DNA of 64,000 nt from Niebla homalea. Lineage: Eukaryota; Ascomycota; Lecanoromycetes; Lecanorales; Ramalinaceae. The notes below the pieces were generated by a model. That model saw only the letters and a program-made list of their open reading frames with translations, was not told where the DNA came from and ran no database searches. The stretch spans positions 1,116,001 to 1,180,000 of the forward strand of contig JAHGAU010000006.1 of the NCBI GenBank assembly GCA_019925105.1. Reading direction: 5' to 3'. How positions within the stretch are numbered: the first letter of the stretch is position 1; every line of letters starts with the position of its first letter. Below are positions 33,630 to 44,157 of this stretch, one piece after another. A program made the translations under genes and the position numbers.

Positions 33630-35294
33630 CTAGCCTTCTTTCTCCTTTTCGACCAACATGCCATGCCCTTTATCAACTCTACCTGAGATTCTGTACCTGC
33701 CTGAAACCAAGTCCTTTGCAACAACTTCTCTGGTACGTCCCAAACTCTCGATGGCGGAAATTCGGTCAAGTGTGGCATTGAGGTGCTCCTCGAACCCTGG
33801 CTGTCCACATATTTCCCTGAATGCATTTTGCATGGGCACCGAGTCCGCCCTGACCATTGCTTGCGCATCAATGGTGAAAATGTTGATGTGGTCGTAGTCT
33901 TTGATGAAGTCCGCGCGAGTCATTATCTCTCGCGCTTCGTGCAAAGGTATCTGAGGCAGCACATGCCCTTTCACTGGATCATAGGTGCTGTCGGCCTCGG
34001 TCTCTTGGTCCACGAGGGCTTTGGCGAGTACCATGGCCGCTGATGCATACTTCTGTTGATCCATGACATCATCGTCCATCTCCTCCCCGAGGATCCAGCA
34101 TTTGTTCAAGAACCAGACTTTTTCCATATGGCAGAGGTCGTGACATGTCTGTAGCATGTCCGGTGATTTGGCAACGCATGCCAAAAAGGTAAGACGTCCC
34201 CCAACCAGGTCATAAACTTGCTCTATAATTCCTGGCGCAGGCTCCTCGCCAAAGGAACGGGTGCGGTACTGCTTCAATGCAAACATTGCTTGATCTTTGG
34301 GCAGATCAAGCACGGGAAGAATTTCCATCCTTGTGGCATATTGCTTGAGACGTTCATAGACCCAATAGTCGTCGCTATTGAGCACCACAGTAACCAGGTT
34401 GCTTGCTGCCCATTGCTCGGCGCGCTGTTGCACAAGCTCGAGCAGGTTGCGGCCGTCGTCATCGTCTCGGAGCAGGTGGGTACTATTGATGATGAGGACC
34501 AGAGGCCGCGCGACCTTCTGACGGCGTCTTTGACGGTCGCGCCTTTTCAGCGCGATCTTCTCGAGCTTGTTGAAGGCGCGCTCGATGTCGAGCAGGGCAG
34601 TGTTTCCCTCCCTAGGGCCCTTGATTGAGAAAAGGCTGCCAATGTAATCTTCATGGAACTCGTAGTCTAAAGCCCTGCCGAGACGGATACGGAATATCTC
34701 GAGATCTGCGTGCGCTTCAAACATGGAAATGCCTTCTCCGTCCACCTTCCGCATGGCGTCCAAGAGCATAGAGGACTTACCAGTCCCCTTCTCGCCAATC
34801 AGTAAGTGATAGTGCCCAATTTCTCGTCCGTTGACAATAGCATCAATCTTGGCTTGTTCGGTCTGTCTGATCCATTGTAGACCATCCTTCTTCTCTTCTG
34901 AGGTCTCTTTATCCATGGCAGCCAGCTCCAGTACAGGATCACCCGGCTCGAAAGCCTTCTCCATCTTTTGCAACACCAGATACTTGTAATACTTGTGGTA
35001 ACCATATCCTGCCAAGCCTAGAACTAGGAGAGATGCAGACGTCGTTGCTGAGCTTTCAAACATCTTGAAAAGAGTCCCTTGCCATCTCCAGCCCTTACGC
35101 TCACTAGAGCCTTGAGAATGATTGTCCTGCTCTTCCTGCAAGTTGGGCTGACCTGGAGATGGGGGACCAGCGGAACCATTCAGCTGTCTAGATGGTAAGA
35201 AACGCGGCAATCTATGATATGGTCGAAGACATGCCCTACAAAGACACGGCCCCCTTGGGCAATAGAAGGAGCGCCACAACACCATTTCCACCAT
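33630..35294 (-). CDS. Mitochondrial P-loop (AAA-type) ATPase of unknown role
   Basis: Single exon, 554 aa. The N-terminal 80 residues are rich in Arg, Ser and Pro without acidic runs, as in a mitochondrial presequence. A probable membrane span follows (SASLLVLGLAGYGYHKY). The Walker A motif is GEKGTGKSS (about residues 167-175). The Walker B-like strand is ARPLVLIINSTHLL, with Asn/Ser in place of the usual acidic pair. A helical C-terminal region follows. I recognise a fungal P-loop family but cannot name a function. The start is uncertain: 35294 is the first ATG of the frame, and MVLWRSF three codons later is equally possible. It converges on RPS4 with 269 bp between. Confidence 0.72.
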   Translation of the reverse strand: MVEMVLWRSFYCPRGPCLCRACLRPYHRLPRFLPSRQLNGSAGPPSPGQPNLQEEQDNHSQGSSERKGWRWQGTLFKMFESSATTSASLLVLGLAGYGYHKYYKYLVLQKMEKAFEPGDPVLELAAMDKETSEEKKDGLQWIRQTEQAKIDAIVNGREIGHYHLLIGEKGTGKSSMLLDAMRKVDGEGISMFEAHADLEIFRIRLGRALDYEFHEDYIGSLFSIKGPREGNTALLDIERAFNKLEKIALKRRDRQRRRQKVARPLVLIINSTHLLRDDDDGRNLLELVQQRAEQWAASNLVTVVLNSDDYWVYERLKQYATRMEILPVLDLPKDQAMFALKQYRTRSFGEEPAPGIIEQVYDLVGGRLTFLACVAKSPDMLQTCHDLCHMEKVWFLNKCWILGEEMDDDVMDQQKYASAAMVLAKALVDQETEADSTYDPVKGHVLPQIPLHEAREIMTRADFIKDYDHINIFTIDAQAMVRADSVPMQNAFREICGQPGFEEHLNATLDRISAIESLGRTREVVAKDLVSGRYRISGRVDKGHGMLVEKEKEG

Positions 35295-35730
35295 TTGAAA
35301 ACGAACAATGTACGCTTAAAACAATTGCTACAGCAAGATACCTCATCCAAAATTGGCAAAACGCGTTCAAAACGACATGTGATACTTGTCAAGTGATATC
35401 TGCAACATTGAGATGACCTATGGAACATGAAACGGAACCGCGGCCTTTTAGATAGGCCATGATCAAATTACTTTTGGAATGAGAAAAATGATGTACGGGA
35501 TCGAGAGTGGTGATCGGTCGCACAGTGTTTTGCAACAAGCACTTTGAGTTCTGGGTCGTGTATCATTTCATGGTTCAGTTCAGAGCCTAATTTCACGATC
35601 CGCCCCGTTTGGGACTAGCCTTGAACCTCACATAAAAACATTTGACGCGCTTATGGCTGATTTCAGTCTCAAGTCCCTTGTGAAATAAGCTTCTCATATT
35701 TGAATAGCTAAATCGCCTCAGTGACCGAAG
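35295..35730. promoter_or_regulatory. Divergent intergenic region, ATPase gene and membrane protein gene
   Basis: 436 bp between two start codons on opposite strands; both promoters lie here. Nothing else recognised. Confidence 0.5.
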
Positions 35731-36827
35731 ATGGCTACGACGAGAAAACGAGCGGGCTCCAAACGAGGTGCTTCTGTCGAGCCAGACCAGCAGCCGCAAG
35801 CTTCTGTGACCCAAATCGCTGCGGATCTTTCAGAAATACCAGCTGCATCGGCGTCCATGATTCCAGCAGCTTTTCAATTTCCGGTCTTGGCCTTTCTAAG
35901 CATGAGCCTCTCCTCATTCCTTTATGCAACTATATTTCCGTACACTAGTGGAGATCTCTCAACCGTGAGCGCGCACCGGGATGCTTGGGTAGAAGTTGGA
36001 GGTCTTCTGGCGTGGAGAGCCATCGAGCTTGCTGCAAGCTGGTACGAAGATTTTGACTGTAAGCACCCTTGCTTCATGCAATTTCTAATTGCTAATATGT
36101 ATGGTCAGCCGTTGATCAAAGCGCCTTGACCTTTCTCACGCATCTGCCCTACTTGTACTTCCTTACAAGCTTCTACAGAATTCGTCCTACCACCGCGGTG
36201 TCGTGTCTCAGCATTGACCTGGTCTCGACCTGCCTCCCCTTCTATTACTTCCGAGGGTCAACACCTTCGCACATGCCCAAAGCTCCCAAGGGTACAGTCG
36301 CGAATCGCTCCGTGATCAATGATTGGGGAGTTCAGCTTTCTACCGTCTTGTTCGCTACAGGCGTCTACAGCGTCGTCTTATTGGGAAGCTTTGGCACCTG
36401 GATGCCAAAGCATCTGGTGACGCATTTTGAGGGCATCAAGGACATATCCACACTACGCAGCTCGACCTTTCTCCTGCTGTGCGCTGCCCTTCTTCCCACC
36501 GGGCTCGCAGCAAAGGTATTTCTCTTCACGCCAGCTGAAGCTGCGAAACCAGATGCCTATGACAACAAGATCGCGACATTCAATGCTGAGACAGCTACGC
36601 TTGGTGAAACGCTGATACACAATGTCTGGGGCTATTCGAGCCGGGTGCGGACCTTGATGCGACGGACCGGGGTCTTGGTTGGGCTCGTTGGTCTGCACAC
36701 ATGGCTCCACCTCTATGTGGCGGTTGAAGGGGCTGAAGGATTTGGTGCTGCAGGGTGGTCAAGCATATGGATGATGGCGGCAACGTTGACGGGCATCGGC
36801 TTCGGGTGGGTGGGTGATGTGAACTGA
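35731..36827 (+). CDS. Fungal multi-pass membrane protein, family not named
   Basis: Exons 35731-36058 and 36109-36827 (intron of 50 nt), 348 aa. A basic N-terminus (ATTRKRAGSKRG) is followed by several hydrophobic segments: FPVLAFLSMSLSSFLYA, LLAWRAIELAASW, the TFLTHLPYLYFLTSFY block, LFATGVYSVVLLGSF, FLLLCAALLPTGLAA and VLVGLVGLHTWLHLYV. The C-terminus is also hydrophobic. No catalytic motif is visible. Many ascomycetes carry a protein with this layout; its role is unknown to me. Confidence 0.8.
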
Positions 36828-37022
36828 GAGGCGTGTGAGAGCCTTCTGGACGATCAGGTTGCCAAACAGGATGATCCAAAGCTCTACATATGGCCCATCG
36901 GATTATGCTAGTTCAGCGACGAGATACCATTCCAGCATGATTTTGGGCCATTCCGGCCGGGACAAATTGTCCCCAAGCTTCAGCGTTTAAAGATTGTCTC
37001 TGCATCAGGCTTCATGTCCAAA

Positions 37023-37601
37023 TCAGTTTTGTCTTGGCTTGACAATTCCGTCATGGACGATGTAATAGACCACAGTGCTGTCATCGCCCACAGTGGCCAA
37101 CATCAGCCGTTTCCCGCCTCGCCTTTTACCACGTTTGACTTTTACTTGATCTTGCATGGGCATGGACGGGTCTTCTCCCAGTGTCTCATGCGGTTCGCTA
37201 CCGTCAGGCTCCTCACAGATGCCATCAAAGACGTCACCAAACCGGCTCAAGCTCCATTTCTCCCTCAATCGCGTCGGTAGGACCCATTCCCGCTCCACCC
37301 CTACATTTTCCTCTTTCAGACCTTGCTTCAGCTCCTCAATCTGCTCATCCGGGTGGACATATATCCGTCGAGGAGGTAGGCCAGAAACGAGCGGCCGAGG
37401 CAGTGGTTTCTGGGACAATGGTGAAGAGGTGTGGATCCGGAGTGATGTCCAATAATGCTGATGCAGCAGATTGTTTTGGACTTCGAGGGCAAGAGCTTGC
37501 AGGTACGTCGGATGTGCGGGAGCCCCAAGGTCCTGAACTACTTTGAGGGTGCTTGTGGCATCTGGCTGTATGGTGGAGTTTGAAGGCTGCGACAGTGGCA
37601 T
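37023..37601 (-). CDS. SEN15: tRNA-splicing endonuclease subunit Sen15
   Basis: Non-catalytic subunit of the Sen2-Sen34-Sen15-Sen54 enzyme that removes introns from pre-tRNA. Single exon, 192 aa. The N-terminal helix block (HPTYLQALALEVQNNLLHQH) and the C-terminal block (LMLATVGDDSTVVYYIVHDG, then IVKPRQN) are the most conserved parts of fungal Sen15. A basic insert KVKRGKRRGGKR precedes the last strand. It converges with the preceding membrane protein gene. Confidence 0.88.
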   Translation of the reverse strand: MPLSQPSNSTIQPDATSTLKVVQDLGAPAHPTYLQALALEVQNNLLHQHYWTSLRIHTSSPLSQKPLPRPLVSGLPPRRIYVHPDEQIEELKQGLKEENVGVEREWVLPTRLREKWSLSRFGDVFDGICEEPDGSEPHETLGEDPSMPMQDQVKVKRGKRRGGKRLMLATVGDDSTVVYYIVHDGIVKPRQN

Positions 37602-38501
37602 TGCCCAATGTGCACGCTGAAGATATCGAGGTTCGGTTTTATTACATCATTGGTGTGAACAAACTCTTCGCAGCCTGTGACCTCAAACGGTCAGTAAGAA
37701 GACGCCAAAGGCTCTTTACTCTTTGGGCTGGTCATATCTACCCAATATTGTAGGAAATGTACCAAGCGTTTAGGTGCGATTGATAACGATTGGTTGAGAT
37801 CAACGGACCTTTGCTTGATGCCGCGCCGCTGATGCTGAGTCAATGCCGGGGCCATCCGGTAGCGGGTCTCGTCAGCAGAATCGCTGCAGAGTGCAGATAA
37901 GCAGGTTGCTGTTGCGGGGTGTCCGGGGTGCCCGGGGTGTCTCAGGGACCGCTGAAAAGCGTCAAGACCGAGCATGCGACCCAACTTCTAACAATCTCAG
38001 GCAGAATCGTCAACGAAAGCCACGATTGATCAACCACCAGTCATCGTTCATGAAGGGAAATACTTCTTCAATAACGTCTTCATTGCATGTTGGCGTTGCA
38101 AAGACTTGAGTCTAAGTTTCAGATGCAGCAGCCGGGCAGTTGAGTCGATCCCGCCTGAACCAGGGGGGCAGAACTGCAAGACCCTCGCTGCAACTGCGAA
38201 AATTTTAGTCTTTTCACTTGCACTTCAGATATTATTATTGACGCTCTTTCGCGATAATTCACGGCCGAGACAACAGTACAGACTTTGAACTCCGCCACCG
38301 AGCCTGAACCCTGCGAGGTTGCAGAGGCTACCTTCTCCATAAGCCATCTTATAAATATTGCTCGCCCATTGAAGGTACAGTAGAACGGACTGCAAAACAA
38401 TTGATCTTTGGGCCATCATGACTTCAAATCACTGAACGCCAGCACTTTCCGTACATCCTTTGACAGGACTTGCGAACGCCAACTCGTGATCAAGCTCCAT
38501 C
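37602..38501. promoter_or_regulatory. Divergent intergenic region, SEN15 and DUF2985 gene
   Basis: 900 bp between opposite start codons. It includes an imperfect GTGTCCGGGGTGCCCGGGG repeat near 37919-37941. No gene is supported. Confidence 0.5.
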
Positions 38502-40130
38502 ATGGCCGAAAATCACAATTCTGAGGCGCAAGCCTCCCCGTCTCAACCTTCAAACCCCGTCAATATTGACAATGAATCCCCCTCACGAACCCGCTCTTCT
38601 ACACAAAGCTCAGGTGGCCGACTACGAAGTGCATCGGTCAAGTTCTTGGAATCCAGCCCACCCTCGGGCATGTGGCATGCCACTGGCACTACTCTAGCTC
38701 AAGCTCCGACGCCCCTGGAGATAAGACGGGGTGAATTCGATCATAGTGGGTGGAATGGTGAATTACAACGGCGGAATAGCAACATCAGTGAGGAAAGCAT
38801 GCAGAGGTTATCCAGGCAGTCATCTGTACAGACGCCTGGAAGTATGGCCAGGACAATGACCAATCCCTTACATCCTCACCAGGAGGCCGAAGACGAGGGA
38901 CAAGCAGTACCTCAACGCGAAGCAGGCAAAGTACCCAAGCCGGCCGCCACAAAGGGAAAAGGGACCGCCGCAATAGATGACGCTGAGGATGATGATGATC
39001 CATTCTCTAAATTCATCGGTCGAGGGAGGATCGACAGCCAGTCTTTTGAGCCGAAGGGCAAGACCACCTCAGGGAAGGCAACATCTGAATCAGTGGATCC
39101 ACTCGGTGATGAAGATGGCTCTGATTCCTTGGATGATCTTGATCCTCGACCGAAGAAGAGACTGTCTGCTCTTCCTAAAAAATTCATGGACCCGACGGGG
39201 GAGGCTGTTCCGATGCCAGGAGATAAGCTGGCCACTATCAAGACCAGTCGGACAGCGGAGCCTCCTTCGCCAATACTGGCCAGTGGACCCAATGCCGATG
39301 GTGTGTATCCTAATGGATACAAGTTCCCTGCAAAGCACACTTGGGCCGAATCTACGATAATCGGATTGAAAGCTTTCTGGAGATTCACAATAACCCCATT
39401 TGGCTTTCTTGTGGTCCTCTATGGTTTGAATGTTGTCGCATGGGGCGGCATGCTCTTTCTCCTTCTCATTGGCGGTGGTAAACAATTCATGTGCTACCCT
39501 CCGAACAAGCCTCCAGGCTACAAAGACTGCAACGATCTGTACTCACCTCGCCGAGTTTGGATCGAGATCGACAGTCAAATCCTGAATGCATTATTCTGTG
39601 TGACGGGCTTCGGTCTCGTTCCATGGCGATTCCGAGATCTCTACTACCTCCTTCAATTCCGCCTCCGCCACAAACAGTCAGCCTTACGGAGACTGGCGGG
39701 CATTCACAGAGCCTGGTTCAGACTGCCGGGAAGTCAGGAGCTTCCACCTGCTCCTAATGCTCGGATTCCAGATGAGGAGAACAATCCAGCCGTACCACTA
39801 CCCATCAAGAAGATCCCTGATCCACCCTTGACGGGGTTCAGGGCTCCTGCCAGTAAGCTTTGGAAGCTAGACTACGTCATCTGGGCCTACGTTTTCAACA
39901 CGTTTCTTCAGATTGTCTTGTCCGTATTCATGTGGAGTATGAATCGCTTTAATCGGCCAAGTTGGAGTACTGGCACTTTTGTAGCGCTTGCCTGTATTGT
40001 CGCTGGACTTGGTGGTCTGATGGCATTTATGGAAGGAAAGAAGATCAAATCAGTCGAAGGCATCCCAGTCGAGGAGGTGGAAGTGCTCAAGGATATCGAG
40101 AAGCAGGTTATTAAAGGTGAGAAAGGGTAA
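38502..40130 (+). CDS. DUF2985 integral membrane protein
   Basis: Single exon, 542 aa. Residues 1-280 are polar and Ser-rich with an acidic run (DDAEDDDDPFSKF). The DUF2985 core follows at about 287-340 (GLKAFWRFTITPFGFLVVLY, then NVVAWGGMLFLLL), with further spans near SQILNALFCVTGFGLVPWRF, VIWAYVFNTFLQIVLSVFMW and TFVALACIVAGLGGLMAF. Family members occur throughout Pezizomycotina and have no established function. The open frame continues unbroken from the first ATG. Confidence 0.85.
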   Translation: MAENHNSEAQASPSQPSNPVNIDNESPSRTRSSTQSSGGRLRSASVKFLESSPPSGMWHATGTTLAQAPTPLEIRRGEFDHSGWNGELQRRNSNISEESMQRLSRQSSVQTPGSMARTMTNPLHPHQEAEDEGQAVPQREAGKVPKPAATKGKGTAAIDDAEDDDDPFSKFIGRGRIDSQSFEPKGKTTSGKATSESVDPLGDEDGSDSLDDLDPRPKKRLSALPKKFMDPTGEAVPMPGDKLATIKTSRTAEPPSPILASGPNADGVYPNGYKFPAKHTWAESTIIGLKAFWRFTITPFGFLVVLYGLNVVAWGGMLFLLLIGGGKQFMCYPPNKPPGYKDCNDLYSPRRVWIEIDSQILNALFCVTGFGLVPWRFRDLYYLLQFRLRHKQSALRRLAGIHRAWFRLPGSQELPPAPNARIPDEENNPAVPLPIKKIPDPPLTGFRAPASKLWKLDYVIWAYVFNTFLQIVLSVFMWSMNRFNRPSWSTGTFVALACIVAGLGGLMAFMEGKKIKSVEGIPVEEVEVLKDIEKQVIKGEKG

Positions 40131-43100
40131 GGGGAGAAGAGGTGACCTGGTTGGATCCCCCTTCGCGCTTCGGCTGGCGGCATGGAGAAGTTTGATTTGG
40201 CACCTACTTACTAGGGACAGAGAATCTATACGAACTAGGCGATAAATACAATAATGACCAGAGTGCCATCAAGCTGTTTTCAAATAGGATGATTCACGCC
40301 CTTCAAATATTGAGATCACTGTATTTGCATTATGCTCGTGAGGTGCGCGACTTCGAGCGTACAAGGTCATGCCGCTGGTGAGATGTCACTGCCAGGGAAA
40401 TTTTGGAGAGTGCGGAGAGATTCTAAGTGATGTTCTGAGACTTTGCTCGCCAGTCCCCTATTGCAGGAAAGAAAAAGTAAGCAGGATCAGAAGTTATCTG
40501 CTCCATCAACTTCGCACCACCAGCCTACATCTTTGCCCCTGAGATATGTTGCAATACAAGACCTGTATGTCTTAGATATTCCAGTCTCGACAAAGAAGGA
40601 GACATCTTCTTGCCACGCTTGAAGACGATACGTGAGTACCTAGACTGGGACTGCCTTCTATGAACTTCTGAGCTAGCGTACACGTGCACTATGACTGCTG
40701 TTAAAATCCTTCAAATCGGGCATATGCCTGTCCAAGAATCTTTCTGAAAGCATTTCTCTTACGTACTTGAAGCTCAAGAGGTGAGGAGTAACAATATCAT
40801 TCATGCGTGTAGCATTCACTCCCTTCTACCACCTTTATGAGTGTATGAGAAGTCTTTCTATCCATCCAGAATAGTTGCAGAACATAGCATATCTGTCGTG
40901 TTCACATAGCTCATCTGATCCCAGGCTGAACACTTGCTTACCATGAAGAACCTGTCGGAAAGAATCAGATATTAAGTAAAATCTTACTAGGATGAGCTGC
41001 TACGTTTCTGGATCTGACAGAGAGATAGGAGTCAGAAAACTCCAGATCTCATGGCCTAGGGTCGCTTCGGGAGTAAAATTGATTGCAGCATAATAACATG
41101 TAGACGCAAGTCAGGCAAGTCCGTGGCCTCACCAGGACCTCGCCGCTCAGTCTTGTGTTTGATTATCCGGATGTGGCCAAAGACAAAAAAAAAAGCCATA
41201 CTGCGACATTTAAGCCTGTAGACACCCGCCATCACGATAAACCAAATCTGGTCATAATTGGAAACGGTCCTTATCTTCATTTTCCCACTCTCTCAGTCCG
41301 AGCGATATGTATTCCCCATATCAAAACATCTCTGCTTCGGATCAGCTTGCCTTAGATTCCAATGAGAGTGGAAGTGGGCACGGTATATTTTAGCAAACAA
41401 GTAGACTCTGACATCCAAAAACCCATGTATTTTATTGTGTCGCCACGTCTCCCCACAATGTGGCCTCTCCTGTCCTTTCGTCATTGCCGCACGTCCCTCT
41501 TCACCTATCGATCTTCCGCTTTCATCCCCCTTGATAGCCAAACGCAGCTAACCCAACGCCCATCCTGAGATATCTGCGAGAGAGTGCCCTTTAGAATGTA
41601 GCACTCAGCCAGCAGCGATACCAAAAGCCAGCGCCACTCGTCTCGAGTAAACGCCTAGATACTGACCCGAGAATTGTTCCTCTCCAGCAGTCACTGCTTT
41701 CCCTTTCTCCCCTTGGCCGGCCCATTGTCAATATCAGCTACGAAACTGCTGAGTAGCTCATGTCAGACCCATCCCATTGGCACCTTAACACACCTCCCTT
41801 GAGCCACACCGTGGCCTCCCTCCAAATGAGCAGCTAAGGGTATGTATTGGACGCTATGGTCAACTTTCTGCCTGGGGAATGAGCAAGCATGCTCGACAGG
41901 AGGATATCTAGGACACATCAAGGAAGGCGGTAGAAACTGGGAAAGGGGGGAGGGCCAATGGGATATGGATAGGCGAAAGGACCGAATTAGTAGAATTGGA
42001 ACGCACACACGCGAGCGAAAGAATGCAAACGGGCAGTAGGAGCCATAGCCTGAGGAGGGAGCTACAAGCGTGGCATTGGAAGCATGGCAATCGACGGGAA
42101 AGGGGAGAATAGCTGGAAGGAAGGACACTGTAGGCACGCACACATGCCAGGAGAAATCAGTGGTGGGGAGAATGAGAGGGGAGCAGTGAGAGTGGAGCAC
42201 TGCGAACGAGCCAATTGGAGTAAGAGAGACCCGGAGCAAAGGGCCAAAGAAAGAAATCAAATCAAGGAGAGACAGCTAAAGAAAAGAAGGTCTCGAAAAG
42301 AAAGGAGATGATATTTTGAGAAGGGCATAGATAGGGAAGAAAGGAAGAGCAAAGAGGAGGAGGATCGTGATAGAGACAGCGAGGACACAGTGCACCAAGA
42401 CAAGGAGAAGGGAAGGATGGAAAGGGAACGGGCCGTGGGAGGGATGAATGGGAAGGGAGGAGTAGGCTGGGGTAAAAAATATCTTACGTAGACCAGAGCA
42501 TGGAAGGGCATGTTGACATAGCATCTGGCTATGAGGATGATATGGTCATTGTCCATAGCATGAAGCCTTGGGCCATAACATGCAAGCCTCGATAGCTGTT
42601 CATCGGAGCGGCGCTCGGCGCAATTTGGCCTATCGTGGGGCGTTCTCCTTCGTATGAGAAGAATGGAGATAGGCGCACATCGTCATGTTGAAGGAACATT
42701 TCGTGTCGCATCAACCTTTTCATGGAGAGACGCTGGTCTGATCTGACACTCTGGATGATCCTCCATCCTGTTTGGAGGATATTGGCCATTCAATTCTGCC
42801 CCTGAAAATCACGCATCCACGACGGATAGTTTTTCAACGCGTCTCTAAATCTTACGTTTGCGTCGAGGAAAGAGCGGCCTCAATGAGAAGCATGCTCGGA
42901 CCATGGACATCGGTACTTACCACACGCCGCTACGAGAGAGCAACAACCATCTTACTTACTATGGCAACCCAGCTAGCTACTCGTGAGATCGAGCAAATCC
43001 TGCCTGCCCAGCTTCATTTGAAGTTCTGTGAAAAATTAGAGGAACAGCGGGCGAGCTCGTGCACATGTGAAACATTTGCAAAGGGGATATGGCCACCCTC

Positions 43101-44157
43101 ACTTTGACATCTTACTCGAGTACTCTTGCTACCTACATAGCGTTCCCACATTTCGACGTTGTGAAGAGGCAACGTCACCCCATACTCAAAGCGTCGTGGC
43201 GTACATTGAAACCGGAGCCTGACTGTGATAGCGTAATGATGATGCAAGAACCAACTATTCAAATTCACCAATCGAGGAGTGTGTCCGTCCAAAGCACTCT
43301 CAATCATGCCATCACATCACCAAGGACGATCTAGCTTTCAGACAAGATAGCGCGCCCAACTCCGTCCGTGAATGACTTCGAGTGTAGATCTCGTGGTGGG
43401 AAAGGGTTTCTAGTTGTACATTCCTTAGAGGTTGCCGTTGCCTGCTGAGCGGAATAAAGCCATGATGAAGACTACTTGAAAGGAAATTCACGAGAGCAGA
43501 AACCCGACAAGCGGACGAGGATTCTTTTTCATCATTCTTGAGAATGTAGTTAAGCAGGGCACTGCCACGTTCAAATTACGATCAAGCATGAGAATAAATG
43601 TTGAGAAACGTAAGATAATCAAGCTGCATTTTGGTATCAAGACTTCATGGTCGGATCTTTGGTCTGGCGGAAGGCTTCTTGATCTATTGGACACGTGTCT
43701 GTGACAAAAGAGGACTACAAAACAACCAAACTATCTTGAGGAGTCCTGGACTCACAGGGAGAAATCTATTTGGATCCAAATAGCAAGTGACCGCAAGTCG
43801 AGAGGCCAATATCTATTTGTCAGAAGCTACTTAGCTAGATTCGTAGTTTGCATCGATCTTATTTTACCTTGACGGTCGAATTGTTTGCTTTAGGGTCCTC
43901 GACTATAGCTCTTGCGGCAATCCCTATGCAACGTAGCCTACAATTGCAGGCATCTCCATTCAACCGCGTGGTTGCTGCCCAAAAAGTCACAGGCTTTGGT
44001 CGAAGGACGGTCAAGGCCTAGATTCAGGCCTTGGTGGCTCAGATGCTGTGATGTTCATAGTGAGAGGGTACAGAAGCTTCGGATACAGCATATAGACCTT
44101 TCCAAGGCGGCACTGGGAACATAAATGCCACTTTCAAGTCTCACTGCAAAGCACCTT
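40131..44157. other. Large convergent intergenic region without a recognised gene
   Basis: 4 kb between the 3' ends of the DUF2985 gene (plus) and TOP3 (minus). Open frames up to 165 codons occur (41763-42260, minus) but are low-complexity and lack start context or domains. A strongly purine-rich plus strand spans about 42070-42480 (pyrimidine-rich on the minus strand), as in fungal promoter or 5'-UTR tracts. No tRNA or rRNA was recognised. Confidence 0.5.

Noticed and set aside
41763..42260. Minus-strand 165-codon open frame
   Set aside because: Low-complexity Ser/Pro/Leu composition produced by the pyrimidine-rich strand; no domain or conserved block.
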